From Chimonanthus salicifolius (Eukaryota; Streptophyta; Magnoliopsida; Laurales; Calycanthaceae): 64,000 nucleotides of DNA. The stretch spans positions 1,674,001 to 1,738,000 of the forward strand of contig CM023534.1 of assembly GCA_013350335.1 (NCBI GenBank), read 5' to 3'. Below, piece by piece: positions 1 through 10,257 of this stretch. The notes beneath the pieces are model-generated. The model saw nothing but the letters and a program-made list of their open reading frames with translations, searched no databases and had not been told where the DNA came from. The translations under genes were made by a program, and so were the position numbers. Position 1 is the first letter of the stretch. Every line of letters begins with the position of its first letter.

Positions 1-1663
1 AAAGGGAGCATCCTTAGCTAATTTATGTAAAGTGCGAAAATTTAAGTGGCCAAACCGCAAATGCCAAAGATCAAGAGAGAGAGGATGAATGACTACCATT
101 GCTGAAGCTGCATGGAAATAGTAAAGCCCCTCGTGAACGTTACCCTGTCCAATTGTCCTCCTCGTTGACGAGTCCTAAAAAAAAACAATGGGTAGAAGAA
201 AAGGTCACTAAACAAGTAGTGGATTTAGCAAGTTGACTCACATACAAGAGGTTAAACTTGAATGATGGAATACAAAAAACATTCTCAGGCATAATATAAG
301 GGGAAAGAGAACAGTCCCAATGTGTGTGACAAATGCATTCAAGCCATCTGGAAGTTGAATAGAGGATGAGGTGGAACATGGTTTGTATGAAGAAAATAAA
401 GATAAGGTGGAACGCATGTGATTACTGGCACATATATCAATAATCCATACTGAATCTGAAGGGAGAGATGAGCACTAGAACTGATGATTCCGGAAGAAAG
501 CATAGCTAATAACCTGATTGTACTGCGCCTGAGTTAGGGCTGGCAGGGTCACTATTGCATGTTCGCCAGATTTGGGTGCAGGAGCAGGCGCATTAGGTTT
601 GTTAGGAGGAAACCCAACAAGGTTGTAGCAATGGTCTCTAGTGTGACCATGTCGACCACAATGAGTACAATGGTAGTGGGGGGGCTTGCAGTTGGTCGAA
701 TTTCCGCGTTGAGAAGTGCTTCCACTGTTGGCAAGTTTGATAATAAGAGTTGCTACATCTGGAAGTAAAGATGAAGAGGAATGTATCTCTTGTTGCTTTT
801 CTTCTTGACGAACAAGAGAAAAAAATTTGGTGGTGCTGGGAAAAGGATCCATACGGAGTATTTGACTCCGAAGTGCTGCAAAATGGTCGTGAAGACCCTT
901 TAAGAACTCCATGGCCATGTCCTGTTGAAGACGGTCGGCGATAGCTTTTCCATGGCCACAAGTGCATGGTGGCATATCAACAAGGGAATTAAGCTCATTC
1001 CACAAAGATTTGAGTCGAGTATAGTAAGTAGAAACAGACATGTCCTCTTGTTTGAGAGAAGAGATGGACTATTTCAACTGATAGATCTGAGTAATATTGG
1101 ACTGAGAAAAACGTTCGGAAAGATCCAACCAAATTTCCCTTGCAATGGCGACATACAAGATACTGTTGCGAATCTCACTGGACAGAGTTGAGAAGCCATG
1201 ATCCAACTAAACCATTGCAGCACTCCCATTGAGAGAGTTCATGGGGCGTAGTAGGTCGTTCCAAAGTACCATCCACAAAGCCAAGCTTGTTTTTAGCACG
1301 TAAAGCCATGGTAATGGCACGTAGCCAAGCACCGTAATTATCACCAAACAGGGGAGGCGAAACAAGCACCATGGTCGGACTATCTGTGTGATGAATAGAA
1401 AGAGGATCATTGGTTGATCCTTGTAGTTCAAAAGTGTCGGATGAACTGCTACATCCGATACATTTGTCATCCATGGAAGTGGTAGCGAACTGGCTACGAA
1501 CAGAGAAGGAGCCGGAAGCGAGAGGATCCTGACTGGAAGGCAGATTGTAGTCCGATCTGCGAAAAAGGGCACTGAATCCAAAATGAGACACGGGATTTGT
1601 TGTATCTTCCTCAATTGAGGAGATAGCCCTATTGAAATTGTATTTATAGAATGCAAAATACAA
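1..1663 (-). pseudogene. Ty1/copia gag-protease-pre-integrase remnant
   Basis: Minus-strand remnant of a copia polyprotein. From the 5' side (high coordinates): a copia gag N-terminal segment at about 1175-1480 (PPLFGDNYGAWLRAITMAL, then LGFVDGTLERP), and a gag C-terminal part at 475-1041 ending in a CCHC zinc knuckle (CTHCGRHGHTRDHC). A protease segment lies around 260-450, where the expected D-T/S-G active site reads D-I-C inside WIIDICASNHM. A gag-pre-integrase motif (LWHLRFGHLN) lies at about 10-75. The parts are in different frames, so the coding is broken; integrase, RT and RNase H would lie left of the window. Family assignment is secure. Being in the same orientation as the CRIPT exons at 2.4-2.7 kb and apparently downstream of them, it may sit in a CRIPT intron; that is inference. 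Confidence 0.88.
1640..1649 (-). promoter_or_regulatory. TATA-like box of copia LTR remnant
   Basis: On the minus strand this reads CTATAAATAC, about 160 bases upstream of the likely gag start (MDDKCIG near 1470). It is a plausible LTR promoter. No complete LTR and no tRNA-Met primer-binding site could be found between it and gag. Confidence 0.35.
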
Positions 1664-1779
1664 GATACAAATATGGTATTAAAATACAAAAAAAGGGAAT
1701 AAAAGAATGATAAAGGAAAGACAGTATAATTACAAATTAATATCGACAATTTGTGAAACATCCAAGGAATCAAATTGTA

Positions 1780-1875
1780 TTGCCAAATCCAATCGTCAAC
1801 GTTAACAACATGGGATTAGCACTTTTAAAAAAAAAAAAATAACATGGGATTAGCACTTGTAATTGGATTTGGCAA
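1780..1875. repeat. Inverted repeat enclosing a short direct duplication
   Basis: Arms of 14 bases (TTGCCAAATCCAAT at 1780-1793 and its exact complement at 1862-1875) enclose an 18-base direct repeat (1807-1824 and 1841-1858) separated by a 13-base A run. It could be the edge of a small transposon or the scar of an insertion. No family assigned. Confidence 0.6.
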
Positions 1876-1892
1876 ATTTTTCTATGCACGGA

Positions 1893-1962
1893 CTGCTTAG
1901 GTGCTCATAGGATTTGAACCCCAGCCTCGTTGTTGCAACAATGAGCTCTTACCAACTCTGCC
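1893..1962 (-). repeat. tRNA-derived SINE head
   Basis: On the minus strand it carries a tRNA-like A box (TGGCAGAGTTGG) and, about 30 bases on, a B box (GGTTCAAATCC). Acceptor-stem arms do not pair, so this is a SINE promoter region rather than a working tRNA gene. It lies just downstream of CRIPT exon 2 on that gene's strand, probably within its intron. Confidence 0.6.
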
Positions 1963-2440
1963 ACAAGAACTTGTATGGAAATTCATTTAACATGGTTAAA
2001 AAAATGGCTGAACAAGATTGGTTCTACGAGATGAATGTGTGCAATGCAAGGAGCAAAGAAACCATAAATTATGGTGGGCTTAGCATTCAGGTTGCATCAG
2101 ATTAGACGAACAAAAAAAGGGAATTTCATATTGGGGAGAGAATTTGAAAAGTGCGAGAAAATCAAAATCAGCAAGCTGGGTCCGTGGGTGATTTAGGAGA
2201 AAATGGAGAGAGACTACCCCAGGTAATTAAATTGCCAAAAGGGTGAATTTCAGTTCTTTCCACAGGTGATTCGGGCAGTTTGCGGGTCCAAAACACACTT
2301 TGAATTGTATGTATGTAGTATGTACCATGTAAACCATTTCAATTGGTAATTTGGCATATGAAAACAAGACCCAGAATTAATTAAAGAAAAAAAGAAGGGC
2401 TAGAAGGAAGGAGACGGAAAAGGAGAGATGAAAGAAGAAC

Positions 2441-2725
2441 CTGTTCTTCTTGGAGAGGAGCTTGTTTTCGTTGATCTTTCGGCCACCGCCTTCAGTTGTA
2501 TTGCTAGCTCCTTCCTTCCACTTATCGGGCACGATCACCTTCGACAACTTCTTTTCGCCTGTCCGCTCCCAATTTCCGACCAACAAAACAAAACACAGAT
2601 TCAATCAATTCCTCTATTCTGCTACGATCCTCCTCCATACCATTCATTAATAATATTGCAGAATAGTGGAAAGATTACAAGAAGAAGAAGAAGAAGAAGA
2701 AGAGCTTACACTTTTCGCACACCAT
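2441..2725 (-). CDS. CRIPT: CRIPT homologue (cysteine-rich PDZ-binding protein), first two coding exons
   Basis: Minus-strand exon 1 is 2725-2710 and exon 2 is 2558-2441. Exon 1 ends in AAGT before a GTAAGC donor; exon 2 follows a CAG acceptor and ends AACAG before GTTCTT. Joined, they encode 44 residues plus part of an Arg: MVCEKCEKKL, then VIVPDKWKEG, a GGGRKINENK stretch and LLSKKNR. This matches the N-terminus of plant CRIPT proteins (about 100 aa), small zinc-binding proteins with CxxC pairs; the first pair is C3/C6. Animal CRIPT binds PDZ domains and acts in the minor spliceosome; the plant role is less clear. The C-terminal CxxC exons are not found down to position 1, so they lie outside the window or are lost. 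Intron 1 holds an AGA/TCT microsatellite at about 2677-2702. Confidence 0.85.
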
Positions 2726-2820
2726 CGCTGAGTTGTTTCGGGCCTTGGATATGGATTCGCCGGGCCGAAAATCCGAAACAACCGAAAGGCCTTGGTTGAA
2801 GTCGCAACTCCCAAGTACAC

Positions 2821-3306
2821 AAACCCTTTTATTTAACTTTATTTGTTTTAGCCTCTGATTTTTAAAATGCGCAGCTTTGGTCCGAAAAATTAATTCAAAT
2901 TTTAAGATCTATAATTGCATTTGTAAAATGATCTAATATGTTAAATTTCACCATCGCATTCATGCGAAGCACATATTCCTTAATTATATGATAAAAAGGT
3001 ATTCGAGGAAAAGTTAGAAAAAAAAATCTCAAGTTAATAACATAAAAAAACAGTGCAGTAGAGAAAGAGATAATGTTAGACAAAGAGGAGATATTTTGAT
3101 AAAATTAGTAAGGATATCTCTAATAATAAAAAAACAAGGGCTGTTTTTATCATTATTCATAATAAAAGCTCCTTAATTTCTAATAGGTCAAAATTGATCC
3201 AAACGATTAATTTTTGTTTTAATTTATAAAATTTTGCATGCTAGAAAGCTTTTAACCATGAATATGATCGTGAAAAAGATACGTCAATTAAAACTTTGAA
3301 GTAATG
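2821..3306. other. AT-rich stretch, upstream side of CRIPT
   Basis: Upstream (5') flank of the CRIPT start on the minus strand. Many short A/T runs; no coding region, RNA gene or repeat family recognised. Confidence 0.5.
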
Positions 3307-3314
3307 CTTTTGAG

Positions 3315-3464
3315 CAGGTTCAAATCTCGGTATCAATTGATATCTCGAAAGAGAAATTTCTCTCATCTAATTCTTTTTTTAATTAAAACTTGATATCTTG
3401 CCGATATCGGCGATATATATCGGCCAATATATCAAGGTATTAAAATCCGAGATTTATTTCCGTG
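3315..3464. mobile_element. hAT-like MITE of the GATATCGGCC family (degenerate)
   Basis: Begins CAGGTTCAAATCTCGGTATC and contains the family core (GCCGATATCGGCGATATA, then ATCGGCCAATATATC). The flanks CTTTTGAG and CTTTGATC resemble an eroded 8-base target duplication. Related copies lie at 38665-39103, 44648-44823 and 51788-52124. Confidence 0.5.
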
Positions 3465-3472
3465 CTTTGATC

Positions 3473-4211
3473 ATCTTAAATATTGATGAATTTATTTATA
3501 TTTTTATCTTTAAACTATTGCACTTTATGTAGAGTCTATTTTGAAATGATGAAACAGGTATAATAGAAGTCCTAAAAATCACTTTAATTAGACAATGAAA
3601 TCATTTTTGAGCTTTTTAAATTATTTTTAATTTTAAATCCTTCCACTCGACATACGGTCTACTTTGACCCTACGGATGAGACTGTTTGAAAGATCTAAAC
3701 ATAAAAGACTGAAAAAAAAAAATCAACGTTAATTAAATGAATCAAACTATATTCTATAAGCTCTCAAGTTTTCACGATTTTAAATTTTTTAATATCTAAA
3801 ATAATTAGAATGGAACAACCACATATGCCAAAAATACAAAAGCAAAAGTTTTAAGAAGTCTCTACAAAGTACAAATAGATTGAATTTCAAATTCAAATCA
3901 TTTAATATTGCTATTAAGTACAATAATGTAAAGTAAACAATTTATCAAAAGATTATTCAGTAAGAATAAAAATAAAATAATTTAATGAGGATGATTTTCA
4001 ATACACCATTAATCTAAGATATCTTTTTTCATTTAGTTATAATTAGTAATTTTACTAATATTATATATCTTATTTAATAAGTTTAAAAAATCTCAAAATA
4101 CTAGTCCCATATCTCAGTTTTCTTTTCTTACCTATGCATAATCGAGAAATGCTAAACTAATCTTTGAGTTATAACCTTTTAGACTCGTTGTTTATGTGAC
4201 AATTCATTTGA
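3473..4211. other. AT-rich intergenic DNA
   Basis: No gene, RNA or repeat recognised. It ends at the TCGGT target duplication of the nested retrotransposon cluster. Confidence 0.5.
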
Positions 4212-4216
4212 TCGGT

Positions 4217-5001
4217 TGATCCGATAATCCTGACGTTTTGGTGATAATGACAGAAAATGCAGCGGAATAAAAGAAAAACAAGAAAAGACAAGGATTTTGG
4301 GATGTGAAAACTTCCTCTTTTTGGTCTTTTTTATAATTTTCTCAAATACCGATTGTACAATCTCTCTGGTCGTACATCCACAGGTTGGAGACCCATAAAA
4401 AACAAAGAGAAAATGGGATAAAAGTGGGCAGAAACTACTCAGAACTGTCGAAAACTGCTCTAACCGTCGACAATTTTCATGCACGGGTCGACTAGTACGT
4501 CGACTGGTACATCGACTAGTATTGTTCAATGAATGTGCCAGATGATGTACCAGTCGACTGGTAGATCGACTGTGGATCGACTAGTGTCATCAGAGAGTTG
4601 TCTACTTTTACAAACAGACACTAGACAATATACCAGTTGACTGGTGGATCTACTGGTACTGTTCACAGGTTGTGTAAACGATATACTAGTTGACTAGTGG
4701 ATCAACTAGTATCATTAGGGAGTTGTCTGTATTACAGACAGACAATAGACGACGCACAAGTCGACTAGTACTATTCACAGACTGTATTAGAAGATGTACC
4801 AGTCGATTGGTGGATTGGCTGGTACCATCTAAGAGTGATCTGTAGTACAGTACAGTCACTAGACGATGTACCAGTCGACTGGTGCATCGACTAGTACACT
4901 TAAAGACTTATTTTCTTCATTTTTTAAGTCTTTCAACAAAAATACAACAAGAGAAAACAAGGAAATGCATGAATACAATAATGGGAGATCCCCCTGGATC
5001 A
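4217..5001 (-). repeat. 3' LTR of element H with palindromic tandem array
   Basis: 785 bp LTR. Its last 103 bases (4899-5001) match 24405-24506 at the other end of H. Positions 4486-4895 are a degenerate tandem array built from palindromes such as ACCAGTCGACTGGT and ATCGACTAGT, alternating with spacers (AGAGAGTTGTCT..., ACTAGAC...); the composite period is about 120 bases. Confidence 0.8.
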
Positions 5002-6724
5002 TGGCTGTCACGCCCCGACCCGACCGGTGGGCCCGGAACGCGACTGATTTTTTTTTTTTTTTTTTTTGAAAGATAAACTGAACCACAAGCATTCTTACTG
5101 GGCCGGATCAACAGTTAGGCCCAGTGGTTACACATTAGCCCGTTAAGTGGACTCAAACATGTACCATATGCTTCTCAAAAACCAAAACATAATAACAACA
5201 TAACATGCTCAAATCAAACCCAACATTGATTAATACAAGGCGTAGGAAAATTCAATCATTGATTCATCATTCCAAACATTGTCAAAAAGGCAACATGGCC
5301 TATTACATCGTTTACAAAATCACATCAGAGTAGCTACAGAAACGCAGCAGTCCTAGTTCAACCCATTGACGCACGCCAAGTACCACACTCGGTACTTTAC
5401 AAAGGAAAATGGTTCCAAGAACCAGAAAGTATAAACACAAGGGTATTCCCCTCAGTGGGAATCCCAAAGCAACGCCGCAGCTTAACCACACTAAGCCTCA
5501 AACGGAGGGTCCTCCTCCTCTGGTTCAATGCCTGAAAGGTGAGTGGGGTGAGCTAACTAGCCCAGTGAAAGAAATATAACAATGCAGTTAAGTAAACAAC
5601 AGGTGAATATATAATCAACAGTTGTAATATAACATCTCATGTTTGATAATAGAATCACAATATAAAGCCTCATCATCATTTTCATCCTTTCATCATCTTT
5701 CCATTACTACTGTCATCCACCGTAACCTCTTGGCACCATATTGACAACAATAGTATTAAGTCCCGACACGGTCAAAATACATCCTTGCAAGTACATCTCC
5801 GGCTCTTAAACGTAGCCGGTACTGACACCCTCAAGTCAGCAACTGACGCCCCACAGTCCACCCGTGGTCCAGTAGACATAAACCATCTCTCATATGGCCG
5901 ATATTGATTCAATAGTCCAGGCACGTGGAAGCAGTAATACACACTCATACAATCAACATCGTAATATCACAATCATCGTCAGCACTCTTACCATAGTGCG
6001 TCGAGTCTAGGCCAGCATCATAAGCACTCTTACCATAGTGCGTCACATTCAGACATATGAGTGGGTTCATCAAATCTGAAACCACTCATTGTTCGATATC
6101 CATATCCAATAACCAACCCTGTTTACATTTTAACTGCAAAGTTAAGTTCCCTCACCTTGATCGTGTGGTTTCGCGGTCTCTGTCAAACAACATACAAGTG
6201 CACAATCAATATACATATCAGATACGTACATATACGTAGTATTTTGGAAATCACACATTTTCCCACAAAATATACAGGGTTCATGGACATGAGTCTCTTA
6301 CTTGGTTTCTATCCTTTTTAAATTATCCACAAGATAATAATATAATAACATAAGGGGCTCAGTCCAAACTCATATTGTCTTCTGGGCATTGACCAGATTG
6401 ACTTATTGAGTGAGGTCTAGATCCTCGGGTCACTTCTCGGTTGTCTTCTGGATATGGACCAGAGCTGACATTTTGAGTAGGCCTCGAGGTCACCCAGTAC
6501 CCGACTATAGTGTCGTCCTGAAAGTGAATCACTCAGTTCCCGACTAGTGTCGGACTGAAAGCGTATACTATAGTATTTACACTATAAATAATAAGAGGAA
6601 AATGGGTTAGTACAATTTTATTTAACAAGGGGGTATAAATCACAACAATTTATAAAACACATCAATAATCAATAATATTAGACAAAAACATTGTTCCAAC
6701 AATATTTTATCATTTTCAAAACGG

Positions 6725-7200
6725 GTCCCTCGGAACATCACCTCGGAACAAGGGTACAGTGGCTTCGGATCGTCCGAACCACTCCAAACTGAGTTACTGG
6801 CCTCGGATCTTGAGGCCTTACTTCGGATCGTCCGAAGACTGGGTCTCGGACCTTCCGAAGTCCATCCGAAACAGAAAAAAAACAGAAAACAGGAGTCTCG
6901 GTGGGTCTACAGAGTTCGGAACGTCCGAATACTAGGTTCGGAACGTCCGAGAGGCTCGGTCCTTCCGAGCTGGTCTCGGTCCACCCAAAAGCTTGCCTCG
7001 GGCGTTCTGGGTTTCGGGTGAGCTCGGAACGTCCGAAGGATGACGATCCTTCCGAGCTGGGCTCGGTGCGTCCGAAGGGTCAGGTTTACCTCGGGCGTGC
7101 TGGGCTTCGGGGTGAAGCTCGGAACGTCCGAGGGTCGGACCGTCCGAAGGTTCAGACCTTCCGAAGAACGGCTCTCGGACCTTCCGAGAGTCGTCTTCCT
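6725..7200. repeat. Array of CpG-rich quasi-palindromes in the G1 LTR
   Basis: Many copies of a motif close to TTCGGAnCnTCCGAA, for example CTTCGGATCGTCCGAAG, GTTCGGAACGTCCGAA and CTCGGACCTTCCGAG, spaced 10-40 bases apart. The same block is at 13496-13971 in the other LTR, and a diverged version is in S1 at about 18245-18590. It lies downstream of the predicted transcription start. Confidence 0.85.
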
Positions 7201-7203
7201 CAG

Positions 7204-7223
7204 CTGTCTGCACCTGCAGACAG
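7204..7223. repeat. Conserved LTR hairpin
   Basis: CTGTCTGCACCTGCAGACAG, a perfect 9-base stem with a 2-base loop. It is repeated in the right LTR at 13975-13994. Equivalent hairpins with different flanking pairs occur in S1 (18599-18621) and S2 (20857-20887). Confidence 0.75.
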
Positions 7224-7722
7224 TGACGGCGGATGAACAGTGAAATACGATTCCAAAAAGGGAGGGCTTCCCGGATTCGTTTTTCACATCGGTCTGGTTT
7301 GATGGACTCCTCTGGGAGCCCTCTTTCCACAGGGATTGGTTTGGAGCTCAGAAGCTCGAAGGGCCATCCGATTTTAAGGTCAAATCCTCACGGGTACATG
7401 AAACCCATGGTTTTCCTTAAAACTTAAAACTGGTTTTTCTGATTGAAAACATGGTCAAAAACTGATTTTCTTGATTCTAAATCGGTTAGAATTTCAAAAG
7501 GAAAGCAATGGATACCTTGGTTTTGATTCCTGGTTTGAAATTCGGATTTTTGGAAAATCTTCCTCTAAGCTCACTGTTACTTAAAAACAGCAGATTAACA
7601 GACGCTGATCAAAGGTCCGTTGGCTGGGTTTCAGCTGAAAACAGAGGCACAGAGGGAGAGAGAGAGAGGAAGGAAAGAAATTGCAAATGAATGCTGGGAG
7701 TTTGAAACCGAACGAAGACGAT

Positions 7723-7733
7723 GAATTTATAGG
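7723..7733 (-). promoter_or_regulatory. TATA-like box in left LTR of G1
   Basis: Minus-strand CCTATAAATTC. The same position in the right LTR (14494-14504) would drive the full-length G1 transcript. All related LTRs keep a TATA here: S1 22321-22330, S2 21353-21363, S3 27437-27445. Confidence 0.5.
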
Positions 7734-8623
7734 AATTTCATTGAGGGGAGACGCCGGAAAAACGCTGCACAAGCAGCAGAGTCGACGATGGGACGGGACA
7801 GAGGGCTTCATCATTCGCCGGCTGTTGATGGGACGAGACGGAAAATCTCAATGATCATTGCCGGAAATTCAGGAAATCCGGCCGAGTGGCCAGAGCACGC
7901 CTGCATGGCGTTGCTGATTTTTCCCTGTAGTTTGCAGATCAGCCCTCAGGTAAATTCAAAATTTCAGAAAGGCCCTGGTTTTTATAAAAACTAATTTTTG
8001 AACTAAGAGTAATAATTTAAAACCTCAAAAACTTGATCCAACCTTACAGATGGGTTGGGTTTTGAAAACCTTGGTCACCATAATAATTTCAGAAATTATC
8101 TCTCACTATAAACCCTTGATTTAAACAAAAATCACATTTTACCTATAATTGCTTAATTAAACTAATGTAAAAATAACAAATTTGCAGACCTCATTTTCAA
8201 GTGAAGTGGAATATCTAGATCATTCTTAAAATGATCTAACACCAAATACCGTTTTCAAAATTTATCTCTACCCCGAAATTATTTAAAATAATTAAAACTC
8301 CCTTTCGGGGTTTTCACGGGCGGAATTTAAATATCATTTTCTGAAAATTAAATCATTTTAAAATGATAAATGCAAATCCTTTATTAAGGATAATATTATC
8401 CACCAATAATATACACCAAATCACAAAATTTATAGAAATATGCACCACAAGTGGTAAATTACCAAAATACCCCTCTAGCTAAACAGGCTGGATCACTGAG
8501 CTCACGAGCTCGGATCGGGCCAAACTTGGGCTTTCCTCGAAGCCCTAACCGTAACCTCCGAGATTATCCGGTTAAACACGGAAATTAAGCTAAAACATAC
8601 TTAATCTGGGGCAGGGTATTACA

Positions 8624-8636
8624 TCCTACCCTCCTA
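8624..8636 (-). promoter_or_regulatory. Polypurine tract of G1
   Basis: Minus-strand AGGAGGGTAGGA directly abuts the TG that opens the 3' LTR. This is the expected primer site for plus-strand DNA synthesis and confirms element orientation. Confidence 0.8.
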
Positions 8637-9386
8637 AAAGAAAATTTCGTCCCGAAATTTAAAACAATTTCTACCTTCTTGGCCTGTAAACAAACAAGGG
8701 TACAGCTTCATCACCGACGATTCAGGTTCCCACGTCTCATGCTGCACGTTGCGATGTTGCCACAGCACTCGCACTAGATGTATAAACTTCCTCCTGAGCT
8801 CTTGAGTCCGACGTTGTAGAATCTTGACTGGCACTTCTTCAAAAATTAAGTCCTCTGATACCTTAATACCTTCAAAACTGATCACATGCGACGGGTCAGG
8901 CTCGTACTTTCTTAACATAGACACGTGGAACGTACTATGCACTCTCTCCAAAGCTTGAGGAAGATCCAACTGATAGGCCACTTCACCTATCCTCTTCAAG
9001 ATCTCAAAGGGTCCAACACATCGAGGTGATAGGTTTCCCTTGCGCCCGAACCGCTGCACTCCATGACGTGGTGCCACACGTAAGAAAACTTGGTCGCCAA
9101 CTGCAAACTCCAAAGGTCGTCGCCTTTTGTCAGCATAACTCTTCTGTCTGCTCTGAGCTGTTTTGAGACGCTGTCTGATCACTTCAACTTGCTCTGACGT
9201 CTCACGCACTAGATCAGGTCCTAGCAGCGCTTTGTCTCCTACCTCTGACGACGAAAAGATCAAGATATCGTCGATGAAGACTATCACGAACTCTCGCAGA
9301 TACGGTCGAAACACACGATTCATTAAGTCCATGAACATGGCTGGCGCGTTCGTCAAACCAAAAGGCATCACAACAAACTCGTACAA
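8634..9386 (-). pseudogene. G1 pol: RT palm fused in frame to integrase tail and chromodomain-like end
   Basis: 250-residue open frame. Residues 1-45 are [14 protein letters not shown], and [10 protein letters not shown] containing the catalytic DD. Directly after FSSSE it becomes the tail of a gypsy integrase ([54 protein letters not shown]) and ends in a chromodomain-like segment ([21 protein letters not shown]). The rest of RT, RNase H and the integrase zinc and DDE domains are missing. The junction keeps the reading frame. The upstream pol frames carry stops and shifts, so no complete polyprotein can form. The YP.LF terminus is typical of Tekay/Del chromoviruses. Confidence 0.9.
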
Positions 9387-10257
9387 GCCATACTGTGTCC
9401 GAATAGCAGTCTTCCTCTCAAATCCGCAACTGATGATAACTCGACTTCAAATTGATTTTCGAAAAGCACTTTGATTCCCCCCCAAAAGATCAAAGAGGTC
9501 GTCTATTCTAGGCAACGGATACTTATTCTCAATAGTTACCTGGTCAAGCCGTCGGTAATCCAAACACATCATCATCGATCCATCCTTCTTTTTCACAAAG
9601 AGAGCAGGTGCGCCCCATGGCGAGTTACTCTGACGGATAAAACCAAGCCTAAGAAGCTATTCTACCTACATAGCTTGCTCTATCGTCTCTGCCGGCGCTA
9701 TCCGATAAGGTGCTATGGAAATGGGAGATGTTCTTGGCTGTAGGTCTAAAACAAACTCTATCTCTCGGCGTGGAGGTAGCCCAGCCAATTGGTCAGGAAA
9801 AACATCCATAAACTCACACACCACCCGAGGAACAACAGACCCTACACCACCTACATCTTCCCAACCCATGCTTGCCACCACACTACCGGGATACGCCCTA
9901 AGGCTAGAGAAAGTGACTCTCATCCTTTCATAAGGTACTAACTTCTCCATAAACCTCTTACCGGTTGAGGAGACCCCACGGATCCTCCTTTGAGAACAGT
10001 CTAACAAGATCTCAAAAACAGACAACCGATCCATACCAAGGATGATGTCCAAAGTCCGTCATTTCCAGAACCAGAAAATCATAGGACAACTCCACTCCGC
10101 TAAACTTCAGAACACAAGATCTACACTCTTGGTTTGCCAAAGCCTTCTTACCCAAAGGTGAAACTACCATTAGTGGTTTAACTACTTCTACCGGTTTCAA
10201 ACCCAAACTATCACAACAAGTTCTAGGAAATAAAGGAAAGCAAAACACCGGTATCAA
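9387..10257 (-). pseudogene. G1 protease and RT N-terminus, frameshifted
   Basis: 10012-10257 encodes protease sequence (CCDSLGLKPVEVVKPLMV, YDFLVLEM), in a different frame from the gag ORF that ends at LLSFIS. At about 10045 the frame shifts again to IILGMDRLSVFEILLDC, followed by the protease-RT linker and the start of RT (EIEFVLDLQPRTSPISIAPY) at 9666-10052. A stop follows EQAM at 9663-9665. Between 9387 and 9660, fragments of [20 protein letters not shown] are still readable out of frame. It is the degraded middle of the polyprotein. Confidence 0.85.

Larger units (their letters stand above)
5006..8623 (-). repeat. 3' LTR of G1
   Basis: Reads TGTAATACCC...GGGCGTGACA on the minus strand. 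It contains a TATA-like box at 7723-7733 (minus, CCTATAAATTC), a palindrome-rich block at about 6725-7200 and a hairpin at 7204-7223. Two tandem copies of a 22-base motif (AGCACTCTTACCATAGTGCG) lie near 5981 and 6025. The long ORFs on both strands at 6901-7330 follow from the palindromes and are not genes. Confidence 0.95.

Noticed and set aside
1893..1962. tRNA gene on the minus strand
   Set aside because: A and B boxes are present, but acceptor and anticodon stems do not pair; better explained as a SINE head.
2428..2799. 123-residue plus-strand open frame
   Set aside because: Antisense to the two CRIPT exons, whose splice sites and protein match are convincing.
4486..4895. CRISPR-like array of palindromic repeats
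   Set aside because: Repeats are degenerate, spacing is uneven, it lies within an LTR of a plant retrotransposon and no cas-like genes exist.
6901..7330. Overlapping open frames of 111-132 residues on both strands (repeated at 13672-14101)
   Set aside because: They lie in the palindrome block of the G1 LTR; palindromic CpG-rich sequence keeps both strands open. Composition is repetitive and no domain is visible.
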